From an uncultured cyanobacterium (GTDB taxonomy: Bacteria; Cyanobacteriota; Cyanobacteriia; PCC-6307; Cyanobiaceae): a stretch of 12,574 nt of DNA. The translations under genes and the position numbers were made by a program. This document shows, piece by piece, positions 7,025-12,574 of this stretch; positions within the stretch are counted from its first letter, which is position 1, and each line of letters starts with the position of its first letter. Under the pieces are notes generated by a model. The model was given only the letters and a program-made list of their open reading frames with translations. It was not told where the DNA came from and ran no database searches. The DNA is taken from assembly GCA_903934745.1 (NCBI GenBank), contig CAIZOZ010000265.1:1-12574 (forward strand), given 5' to 3'.

Positions 7025-7882
7025 ATGGCGAGGATCGGAGCTCACACCTTTGCCTGGTCGCCGAGCCTCAGCGATCGCGAGGCCACAGAAATCTTTGCGC
7101 AGCTGGAAACCAGCCCGATCGATTTTGTTGAAGCGGCCAGCTACGACCTCCATGAGCTCAGTGCCGGCCATCTCAAAACGCTCAGTGCGCGCCATGGTTT
7201 GCCGCACACGCTCTGCTCGGGGTTGCCACGGGGACTGAGCCTGGCCAGCGCGGAGGTGAGCCAGCGACGCGACGCCCAGGATCATGTGCGTCGGCTGCTC
7301 GAGTTTGCCGAGCACAGTGGCGCCGAGAAACTCTCCGGGCCGATCCACGGCGATCTCTCCCAACTGGCCTCAGAACCGAGCAGCCCAGAGGATTGGCAAC
7401 GGCTGTGTGAGTCGTATCACGAGCTGGCTGGGGAGATCGCCGCCTGGGGACGCCCGTTCAGTGTTGAACCGCTCAACCGCTACCAGAGCAGCTTGCTCAA
7501 CACCCTCGAGCAAGGTCAGGCGCTACGCGATGCGGTCGGCGTTGCCAATTTCGGAATCCTGGTGGATCTCTTCCACGCCAACATCGAGCAGGCGAACCTC
7601 TACGACGATCTTGTCCGCCATCAGCCAGCCACCACCCATGTACATCTCTGTGGTGCCAACCGCGGCCTGATCGGCAGCTGTCATCTGAACTGGTCGCGCC
7701 TGGCCCAGTGGCTGGCCCAATTTCCCGCAGCGATGGGCTTCAGCATCGAAACCTTCAATTCCCAGGATCCCGTGCTGTCGCGACGCACCCGCTCCTGGCG
7801 TGAATTCGGCGCAACCTCTGAGCAAATCGTGATGGAAGGCGCTACCACCCTCAAACATCTCATCGGTGCCGCTTCTCCTTGA
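7025..7882 (+). CDS. Sugar isomerase/epimerase, D-tagatose/D-psicose 3-epimerase-like TIM barrel
   Basis: A 285-residue xylose-isomerase-like TIM barrel. Metal ligands expected for ketose 3-epimerases are visible: E148 in SVEPLNRY, D181 in ILVDLFHANIE, H207 in HVHLCGANRG and E242 in SIETFN, with substrate residues H184 and R213. Recalled Agrobacterium psicose epimerase numbering (E150, D183, H186, H209, R215, E244) is offset by exactly two at every position, which supports start ATG 7025 and an intact active site. The residue matching E156 there is Q154 here, so substrate preference may differ. The probable reaction is epimerisation or isomerisation of a ketose or related polyol-derived compound in the cytoplasm with a divalent metal. 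It starts four bases after the hydrolase stop, so the two are very likely co-transcribed. Confidence 0.87.
   Translation: MARIGAHTFAWSPSLSDREATEIFAQLETSPIDFVEAASYDLHELSAGHLKTLSARHGLPHTLCSGLPRGLSLASAEVSQRRDAQDHVRRLLEFAEHSGAEKLSGPIHGDLSQLASEPSSPEDWQRLCESYHELAGEIAAWGRPFSVEPLNRYQSSLLNTLEQGQALRDAVGVANFGILVDLFHANIEQANLYDDLVRHQPATTHVHLCGANRGLIGSCHLNWSRLAQWLAQFPAAMGFSIETFNSQDPVLSRRTRSWREFGATSEQIVMEGATTLKHLIGAASP
7071..7078. repeat. HIP1 octamer GCGATCGC
   Basis: An exact HIP1 palindrome inside the epimerase gene. Its presence here suggests the accessory operon has either resided in, or come from, a cyanobacterial genome. Confidence 0.65.
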
Positions 7883-7922
7883 AGCTCACCGCGTTTGGCC
7901 TGACACCATCATCCCCTGTCCC

Positions 7923-8483
7923 ATGGCGAAGAACTACTACGAAGGCCTTTCGGGCAACTTCTCAAGGCCCGGGCTGATCAGCCCAGAGCTGGGCGCCACG
8001 CTGAGCCAACAAGCCGAGGAGTTCATTGCCCTCAAGGAAGCCGAACTCCCGGAAATCAATGAGAGCTACAGCCGCGAGCAGATCGAAGCCGAAAACAAGG
8101 CCTGGTGGCCCACCCACTGCGAAGCGCTGCGCCGCGCCCGAGGCGATGTACTGCGCGGCGAATACCGCAACGACCTGGTCTACTTCTGTCAGGACGGTCC
8201 CTTCTACGGACTTGATCAACAGAGCGAGCGCGAAAAACATTGGTGGGCCTTGATCGCCCAACCCGGCGTCACCATGTGCTGGCCGATTGTGATGTTCTGG
8301 GGTGAATTTGTGCACTTTGAGTGGCACTGCCTCGACGACGAAAGTGGAGAGGCCATCGCCAAAGGCACGGTGTGCTGGGTGCGGCGCGGCCACCGGGGCG
8401 GCTGTTACTTCAAAAGTGAACAGCTCACCTTTTATCGCGATGTCTTCGCCTCGCCCAGCCTGCTCGAGCTGCTGCAATCCTGA
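7923..8483 (+). CDS. NTF2/SnoaL-like protein, function unknown
   Basis: A 186-residue cytoplasmic protein with no signal peptide. It is rich in aromatic residues, with segments VYFCQDGPFYGLDQQSEREKH (split by a helix), WPIVMFWGEFVHFEWHCLDD and CYFKSEQLTFYRDVF. The alternating helix and strand pattern and the closing EQLTFYRDVF segment fit the cone-shaped NTF2/SnoaL superfamily, whose members are often isomerases, dehydratases or cyclases. Catalytic residues cannot be named with confidence. ATG 7923 (MAKNYYEG) is preferred. A GTG at 7866 would add 19 poorly conserved-looking residues and overlap the epimerase gene. It lies 40 bases after the epimerase, and its stop overlaps the next gene's ATG by one base (TGATG), so translation is probably coupled. 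It likely serves the same pathway as the hydrolase and epimerase. Confidence 0.65.
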   Translation: MAKNYYEGLSGNFSRPGLISPELGATLSQQAEEFIALKEAELPEINESYSREQIEAENKAWWPTHCEALRRARGDVLRGEYRNDLVYFCQDGPFYGLDQQSEREKHWWALIAQPGVTMCWPIVMFWGEFVHFEWHCLDDESGEAIAKGTVCWVRRGHRGGCYFKSEQLTFYRDVFASPSLLELLQS

Positions 8484-9067
8484 TGTCCAACGCCATCAGC
8501 AGCTGGGCCTTCCTTAAAGACGGCATCCCAAACCTGATGGCCTTACTCATCAGCCTGGCCATCGTCCTCACGACGATGGCCCCTCGGGCCTTCGCCCAAA
8601 CTGAATTGGCCATCGAGCACAGGTTGCCTCTAACAACGGCCATGGAGGCTGCAACCACGGCAATTACCACCTGCGCAAGCCAAGGGGCGGCTGTCAGCGC
8701 CAGTGTGGTGGACCAACATGGACAAACCTTGCTACAGCTGCGTGGAGATCTTTCCGCCCCCCATACCTATGGCCTCAGCCGACAAAAGGCCTACACAGCC
8801 GTCTCACTTGCCCCCATTCAGGGAGTAACAAGCACGAGCGAAGTGTCAGCACGACTTCGTTCAACAAACCAAGCAATAGGTGAGCTGGCCCTACCATCTT
8901 CTCCAATCCCTGGAATCATCGGTGTGCCTGGAGGCATCATCATCAAAACCGAGGCGAACGAATTACTGGGCGCACTTGGGGTCTCGGGCGCCTCATCGGG
9001 ACTCCAAGACGAGAAATGCGTCTATGCTGGGCTTGACGCCATCAAAGAGAGCCTTGGCAAGGATTAG
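8483..9067 (+). CDS. Exported GlcG/HbpS (DUF336) family protein, first copy
   Basis: A 194-residue protein. Residues 1-38 form a long Sec-type signal: hydrophobic stretch LMALLISLAIVLTTMA, cleavage likely after AFA. The mature part has the GlcG/HbpS fold pattern: amphipathic helix, ASQGAAVSASVVDQHGQTLLQLRGD (split across strands 65-89), the SRQKAYTAVSL helix (99-109), a Pro/Gly turn PGGIIIKTEANELLGALGVSGA and DEKCVYAGLDAI. Family members bind or degrade haem or act in small-molecule operons; many have unknown roles. Cys64 and Cys179 are the only cysteines, and equivalents occur in the neighbouring paralogue, so a disulphide in the periplasm is plausible. The ATG overlaps the preceding stop by one base. 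It is translationally coupled to a cytoplasmic enzyme gene, which is unusual. Confidence 0.85.
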   Translation: MSNAISSWAFLKDGIPNLMALLISLAIVLTTMAPRAFAQTELAIEHRLPLTTAMEAATTAITTCASQGAAVSASVVDQHGQTLLQLRGDLSAPHTYGLSRQKAYTAVSLAPIQGVTSTSEVSARLRSTNQAIGELALPSSPIPGIIGVPGGIIIKTEANELLGALGVSGASSGLQDEKCVYAGLDAIKESLGKD

Positions 9068-9098
9068 CCAAGAGCAAAGCGACACCACTGATCTTGGC
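9053..9098. promoter_or_regulatory. Two mutually exclusive hairpins over the stop of the first GlcG gene
   Basis: GCCAAGA (9067-9073) can pair either with CTTGGC (9053-9058, six pairs) or with TCTTGGC (9092-9098, seven pairs, 18-base loop). The upstream arm is inside the coding sequence and would be melted by ribosomes finishing translation. The two structures cannot coexist, as in attenuators or translational coupling devices between the two paralogues. No T-tract follows. This is a structural prediction only. Confidence 0.25.
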
Positions 9099-9164
9099 AA
9101 AAGAACTCAAGATTCAACTGCCATACCCTTCCGAAAGACTTCACTCCGCAAAGAGAAAAGAACG

Positions 9165-9689
9165 ATGCATGATAAAGCAAAAATAATCAGTTCCTTGGGG
9201 ATAGGTGCAACACTACTTGGAGCCACAGCAGCCATGGCCCTGGAGACCCAACCTGTGTTGCCAACATCACTGGCCATGAAGGCCGCCTCCGTGAGTGTCG
9301 AGAGCTGCGCAAGTCAAGGATATAAGGTCACAGCCACAGTATTGAATCAAGAAGGCAATCTATTGATCGTCATCAGGAATCAAGGTGCCGGCCCCCATAC
9401 CATTGAAAACAGCTTCAACAAAGCCTATACATCAGTCAGCTTTGGACGCGCATACAATCTAAATTCAACACGAGCGATCATTGCCAGCACAAAGCCTGGC
9501 AAAGGAATTGGCGAATTTCCATTGCCGGCAAGCCCCTTAAAAGGACTAAGCTATAGCGTGGGAGGCATAAACTTATCAAGCAATGGCTTTTTGATTGGCT
9601 CTATTGGCGTATCTGGTTCGCCCAATGGGGACCTTGATGAAAATTGTGCGCGCAATGGATTGAATGCCATTCAAGCAGAACTACGCTAG
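9165..9689 (+). CDS. Exported GlcG/HbpS (DUF336) family protein, second copy
   Basis: A 174-residue paralogue of the preceding gene, with start ATG 9165 chosen because it gives a clean signal peptide (KIISSLGIGATLLGATAAMA, cleavage near residue 25). The frame extends upstream to 8880, but that part is antiparallel to no recognised domain and overlaps the first copy. The domain shows ESCASQGYKVTATVLNQEG, the NSFNKAYTSVSF helix, LSYSVGGINL and LIGSIGVSGSPNGDLDENCA. Cys48 and Cys161 match the cysteine pair of the first copy. The mature proteins are clearly related but strongly diverged, and this copy's DNA is much AT-richer. No strong ribosome binding site is seen (AAGAGAAAAG lies just upstream). 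The next gene's ATG at 9697 is only eight bases beyond its stop. Confidence 0.83.
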   Translation: MHDKAKIISSLGIGATLLGATAAMALETQPVLPTSLAMKAASVSVESCASQGYKVTATVLNQEGNLLIVIRNQGAGPHTIENSFNKAYTSVSFGRAYNLNSTRAIIASTKPGKGIGEFPLPASPLKGLSYSVGGINLSSNGFLIGSIGVSGSPNGDLDENCARNGLNAIQAELR

Positions 9690-9696
9690 ACACAAA

Positions 9697-10788
9697 ATGC
9701 TCAATAGACGTCAACTACTGCAGCTCGCTGGCGTGGGCTGCGGTGCTCTCTTAGGAGGAACACTACATTCGGCACGAGCGCTTCTGAGCGAAGAAGCAAA
9801 GCAAAGAATGATCAAAGCCATTCCAGGGGAGCAAGGCCGATGTTTCGAGAAGGCGGGGTTTATTGGCTATCACGTCACAAGTCAGCCAGCGGGTTCTCCG
9901 ACATTTTCCTATCTGCAAGCCATGTGGAGCCGTGTGCACGAACGCAGCCATGGCTGGCTTCAGGTCGTCGTCTTACCCAATAGTGGCAAACTTCCTTCTG
10001 CCGATACTGAAGCCGTGTTAGCCACTGCCAGTGGCAGATATGACGCCATCACCGTAGCCGGACCCGCAATTGATGCTATCACACCGCAAACAATACCCCT
10101 ACAGGCTCTTGCCTTTGCTTACAAAAACAGCAACGCTGCGAAGGCTATTGTTAATACACCAATCTATGCGGCTTGCATGAGAGATGCTGCCTTGGCAAAC
10201 AATTTACACTGCCTTGACGGCTTGCTGAATGCTGGCATGCGTCAGATGACCACAATCAGAGACTACCCTTTACGATCGACGAAAGACTTTGAAGGTCTAG
10301 TACTGCGCATCCCACCTGGACCAATTTACTCGGAACAACTCGAGCCACTAGGCATCAAAACAGTCATGACACCTATCAGCAGTGTTCTGACTCTGCTGCA
10401 AAAAAGAGAAGTCATGGGCCAAGAAAATCCAGTAAACTATGCAGTTCTAATGAGATTCTACAAAGCATGCAAGTACCTGAACGAAACCAATCACTTCTGG
10501 TCAGGATTCAATACATTGATCAACGCAGACACCTGGCGTCAATGGCCGACTACAATTCAACAAATTGTACAGGACGAATACACCAGCATCATCGACCCCC
10601 AATGGCTGGCAGTTGAAACCAGCAACCATGAAGCCACTTCTTTCTGCCTGGCCAACGGAATGGAACTTATCAAGACGGACCTGACCGATGTCAGGCAAAA
10701 AATTAAAAATATTCAGCTGCAGATCATTCAACGACTCGACATGCGCCTGAAACCCATCGCGAGGCGACTCATCGAGTCACAGGTGTAA
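9697..10788 (+). CDS. TRAP transporter solute-binding protein, DctP family, with Tat-type signal
   Basis: A 363-residue extracytoplasmic solute-binding protein. Residues 1-28 carry a twin-arginine motif, NRRQLLQLAGVG, and a cleavage site near ARA, so export is probably by Tat in folded form. The family core is GLVLRIPPGPIYSEQLEPLGIK (200-221), where R204 is the arginine that normally clamps the ligand carboxylate, and LLQKREVMGQENP (233-245). Known ligands of the family are mostly organic acids, sugar acids and other carboxylates. The start at ATG 9697 is preferred over ATG 9664, which would put 11 extra residues before the Tat motif and overlap the previous gene. No DctQ or DctM membrane subunit is in the window, and no strong Shine-Dalgarno is seen. 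It follows the GlcG pair by eight bases. Confidence 0.87.
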   Translation: MLNRRQLLQLAGVGCGALLGGTLHSARALLSEEAKQRMIKAIPGEQGRCFEKAGFIGYHVTSQPAGSPTFSYLQAMWSRVHERSHGWLQVVVLPNSGKLPSADTEAVLATASGRYDAITVAGPAIDAITPQTIPLQALAFAYKNSNAAKAIVNTPIYAACMRDAALANNLHCLDGLLNAGMRQMTTIRDYPLRSTKDFEGLVLRIPPGPIYSEQLEPLGIKTVMTPISSVLTLLQKREVMGQENPVNYAVLMRFYKACKYLNETNHFWSGFNTLINADTWRQWPTTIQQIVQDEYTSIIDPQWLAVETSNHEATSFCLANGMELIKTDLTDVRQKIKNIQLQIIQRLDMRLKPIARRLIESQV

Positions 10789-10824
10789 CCATCAATGAAT
10801 TCGTGGGCAAGAGGAGCTCTCGCA
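10789..10824. other. Convergent 36-bp gap between the TRAP gene and the ABM-like gene
   Basis: The two genes end facing each other with no strong bidirectional terminator. Only a short AGAG/CTCT stem around GAG is present at about 10810-10820, which is too weak to call. Transcripts from both sides may overlap here. Confidence 0.3.
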
Positions 10825-11505
10825 TCACTCCACTCTTCGATAAAGTCTCAAATCACTTGGGGCCGCAGCATAGGAAGCAATCCCAGCACGCAATCTCATA
10901 ACGTCAGGATTCTCCAAAGAAGCGAAATAACTCGAAAGATCCTTCCATATCGAAATAAGCGTCCAATGATTCGTGCGTTTTCGCCACGTCAATACCTGGG
11001 CGCCCTGATTACCCTTCAATCCTACGATTAACGCTCCAAGCTTTTCAAGCAACCTCAGAGTCTGTTCGCGCTGGGTGGGATCAGAATCAAGGTGGGCCAC
11101 CATAATGAGCGAGCCAGGAGAGATGTCCAGCTGTTCCGATCCAGCCAGATAGCTTGAACTCACATTAAAATCAGGCAAAATTACATAGTCCGATAATCCA
11201 AGTTGCTTGGATTGGCCTAGGTCTTCAAAAGAGATTGAATGGCCTTCACGGGAAGCGGCAAGAACCACGAATTGATTGGGCCGATCAAGCTCGCGCAACA
11301 GAATCAGATTTAAATCAGGTCGAGCCGCTCGGCGACGTTGAATCCAACGTCCCAGCCGTTCAAATGCGCTCTGAACTTGGGATGGCCGAATCTCCCCATA
11401 GACAACCTCCTGAAATGCCATTATAGGTGAAGCTTGCGGTGTGGCCAAGGCAGTCGCAGGAGCCGCACCTAAGACAAAACTCATAAGCAGGGGGGCGAGG
11501 CGCAT
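10825..11505 (-). CDS. Secreted protein resembling two tandem ABM-like (dimeric alpha/beta barrel) domains
   Basis: A 226-residue protein with start ATG 11505; a GTG at 11508 adds one residue. Residues 1-22 form a Sec signal (MRLAPLLMSFVLGAAPATALA). The rest appears to be two related halves. Half one (about 28-120) has FQEVVYGEIRPSQVQSAFERLGRW, LILLRELDRPNQFVVLAASRE and a helix. Half two (about 129-226) has SLIMVAHLDSDPTQREQTLRLLEKL, QVLTWRKRTNHWTLISIWKD and a C-terminal LRLYRRVE strand. Each follows the strand-helix-strand-strand-helix plan of antibiotic-biosynthesis-monooxygenase-like ferredoxin folds, including the 'PN(Q/H)xxxLxxW' type strand. ABM-like domains can be monooxygenases, haem degraders or non-enzymatic. 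The fold is inference from pattern; activity is unknown. It converges on the TRAP gene with a 36-bp gap. Confidence 0.6.
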   Translation of the reverse strand: MRLAPLLMSFVLGAAPATALATPQASPIMAFQEVVYGEIRPSQVQSAFERLGRWIQRRRAARPDLNLILLRELDRPNQFVVLAASREGHSISFEDLGQSKQLGLSDYVILPDFNVSSSYLAGSEQLDISPGSLIMVAHLDSDPTQREQTLRLLEKLGALIVGLKGNQGAQVLTWRKRTNHWTLISIWKDLSSYFASLENPDVMRLRAGIASYAAAPSDLRLYRRVE

Positions 11506-11673
11506 CACTGAACATCTGCGTAGACTGATCCTAAGGCAACGAAGCTAGCCGGACCAATCTGGCCCGAGCTGAGCGAGCCGGACCCGTTCAGATACCAGAG
11601 AATAAGGGATATCAACAACTGACGAAAAATCACCAACGAATTTGATAGAGTAAAAAATTGGCACTGAGTGACG
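11506..11673. promoter_or_regulatory. Divergent intergenic region between the ABM-like gene and the cupin-GlcG fusion gene
   Basis: About 168 bp, AT-rich in its right half, that must hold both promoters. For the minus strand a poor -35 TTGTTG (complement of 11613-11618) and -10 TATCTG (complement of 11589-11594) are 18 bases apart. For the plus strand, the AT-rich tract at 11633-11660 could support a promoter but no good pair is seen. These are low-confidence matches. Confidence 0.25.
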
Positions 11674-12072
11674 ATGTCACACGCCTCACGGATCATGGGC
11701 ATGGGCATGGGCACTATTACACTAGCTGCATGTTTTCTCGGTAGTCCGATGGTGAAATCGGAAATACTTCCCACGCCTGCCAGTACCCTATCCAGTGGCA
11801 AGTTCACGATCACCCCCTCGGAGCTCAAGTGGGATAAGGGATTTTTTGGTGGCTCACCTCATGCTGCCATTCTTGGCGATGAAACCAAGCCAGGCCTCCA
11901 TGTTTACCGGACCCTCATGCCCAAAGGGCAGAGAACGCCTGTTCACATTCACCCTGACTATCGATTTGTTGTCGTGGGGGCAATCGGCGTATCAGGAGCC
12001 CGATCCGGGGCCGAAGACGAACGCTGCGCGGAAGCGGGGATCGCCGCTGCAATCTCCGCAGACCCAACCTGA
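11674..12072 (+). CDS. Exported in-frame fusion: truncated cupin joined to the C-terminal tail of a GlcG/HbpS domain
   Basis: A 132-residue protein with start ATG 11674; a GTG at 11668 adds two residues. The signal segment includes LAAC (17-20), a lipobox, so it may be a lipoprotein with Cys20 lipidated. Residues about 44-101 (FTITPSELKWDKGFFGG, AAILGDETKPGLHVYRTLMPKG, TPVHIHPDYRFVVV) are the first part of a ChrR/cupin-type domain including the H-x-H metal motif (H91, H93). It then switches abruptly to GAIGVSGARSGAEDERCAEAGIAA (102-125), which is the end of a GlcG domain, homologous to LLGALGVSGASSGLQDEKC in the first copy. The second cupin motif and most of GlcG are missing. I infer a deletion joining two neighbouring genes, perhaps leaving a pseudogene. 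An assembly artefact is possible. Confidence 0.7.
   Translation: MSHASRIMGMGMGTITLAACFLGSPMVKSEILPTPASTLSSGKFTITPSELKWDKGFFGGSPHAAILGDETKPGLHVYRTLMPKGQRTPVHIHPDYRFVVVGAIGVSGARSGAEDERCAEAGIAAAISADPT
11695..11712. repeat. Three tandem copies of ATGGGC
   Basis: Perfect hexamer repeat within the signal-peptide part of the fusion gene, encoding alternating Met and Gly (residues 8-13). Slippage here would change the signal length without shifting frame. Confidence 0.7.
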
Positions 12073-12175
12073 CAATCCAGAGGGTACACCACCACAGACG
12101 GGATAACATCCAATCCACCAGCAACCAGCAACCAGCAAAAATATCCGAAATCAAGGAATCAAGAAATTGAAAAGA
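12073..12175 (+). other. Intergenic region with ACCAGCA x3 tandem repeat
   Basis: About 100 bases between the fusion gene and the last gene. Positions 12117-12137 are three perfect copies of the heptamer ACCAGCA, followed by an A-rich tract that includes AAGGA at 12153-12157, 18 bases from the next ATG. No terminator or clear promoter was recognised. Confidence 0.55.
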
Positions 12176-12574
12176 ATGAACACCAACAAACAGATTTTGA
12201 CAGGATGCCTTGCCGCAAGCCTGGCGGCGGCGACTGTGGCCTCGGCGCCAGGCCGCAGCGTCTGGGCGCAGGAGTGTGCCGCCCTCAGACCGCAAGTCTC
12301 ACAAGGCACTGGAAACGTGATCCAAGCGACCATTGGACCAACGCTTGGCTTCAATTCCCATGGCAACACCTTCTACCTGGTAGAGCGACCGATCAAAAGC
12401 ATCACGGTCATCCTGACACCAATCAGCACAGACTCAGGAGTCTATCCAACCCAACTTGTATCACGCTACAACGATGATTCGATTTACGAAAGTGGTGCCC
12501 CAGCTTTCACGCCAAGCAGCCTGAAGCCATTCACGTGGGGGCCACTGAAGATCAACCAGCCAGGCAAAAATCTA
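12176..12574 (+). CDS. Secreted protein of unknown function, 5' part, runs off right edge
   Basis: The frame from ATG 12176 stays open to the window end, giving 133 residues with no stop. Residues 1-31 form a Sec signal (NKQILTGCLAASLAAATVAS, then a VWA cleavage site before QE). The mature part starts QECAALRPQVSQGTGN and continues with strands such as NTFYLVERPIKSITVILTP and YPTQLVSRYNDDSIYESG. This is a beta-rich, low-charge pattern typical of extracytoplasmic proteins. I recognise no family. A GAAAAG run directly before the ATG is a weak ribosome binding site. It follows the cupin-GlcG fusion in the same direction and may share its transcript. Confidence 0.65.
   Translation, partial: MNTNKQILTGCLAASLAAATVASAPGRSVWAQECAALRPQVSQGTGNVIQATIGPTLGFNSHGNTFYLVERPIKSITVILTPISTDSGVYPTQLVSRYNDDSIYESGAPAFTPSSLKPFTWGPLKINQPGKNL

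Noticed and set aside
6001..7026. A 341-codon minus-strand frame opposite the alpha/beta hydrolase
   Set aside because: No family pattern. The hydrolase on the plus strand has its nucleophile elbow and catalytic His in order.
8880..9164. N-terminal extension of the second GlcG frame
   Set aside because: It would overlap the first GlcG gene and place 95 Ser/Arg/Lys-rich residues before a clean signal peptide. ATG 9165 explains the protein better.
10795..11031. A 78-codon plus-strand frame after the TRAP gene
   Set aside because: It lies antisense to the ABM-like gene, which has a signal peptide and a domain pattern. The plus-strand product has no features.
11505..11828. A 107-codon minus-strand frame spanning the divergent region
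   Set aside because: It crosses the intergenic region and the signal peptide of the fusion gene and shows no protein-like pattern or conserved motif.

Overview
The window looks like a high-GC picocyanobacterial chromosome of the Synechococcus/Cyanobium type. The evidence is a large Ski2-like DExH helicase with a C-terminal DSHCT-type region, a bioF gene close by, and two copies of the cyanobacterial HIP1 octamer GCGATCGC (4460-4467, 7071-7078). The genus is inference from gene content and base composition. No rRNA, tRNA, CRISPR array, IS element or integrase was seen.

Region 1 (1-5890) is GC-rich and mostly housekeeping. It holds the 5' half of bioF on the minus strand, running off the left edge; a DUF2252 gene of unknown role; the helicase; a 59-residue single-helix membrane protein on the minus strand, overlapping the helicase 3' end; and a small SAM-dependent methyltransferase-like gene. 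The last two are divergent and share a 24-bp gap. A short palindrome in that gap places a Shine-Dalgarno-like sequence upstream of each.

Region 2 (6154-9689) reads as a tightly packed accessory operon on the plus strand. Its order is an epoxide hydrolase/haloalkane dehalogenase-like alpha/beta hydrolase, a D-tagatose/D-psicose 3-epimerase-like TIM-barrel protein, an NTF2/SnoaL-like protein, and two tandem exported GlcG/HbpS (DUF336) paralogues. Three cytoplasmic enzymes are thus linked to two exported small proteins. From about 9070 the DNA becomes visibly AT-richer.

Region 3 (9697-12574) encodes mostly exported proteins: a Tat-signal TRAP (DctP) solute-binding protein with no membrane subunits in view; a convergent secreted protein resembling two ABM-like domains; an in-frame fusion of a truncated cupin to the last 30 or so residues of a GlcG domain; and the start of an unrecognised secreted protein cut by the right edge.

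Regions 2 and 3 together look like an uncharacterised uptake and catabolic module for an organic, perhaps sugar-derived, compound. TRAP binding would occur outside the membrane, exported GlcG and ABM/cupin proteins would act there too, and the hydrolase, epimerase and NTF2-like enzymes would work inside. The joint function is inference. The gene families are supported by motifs.
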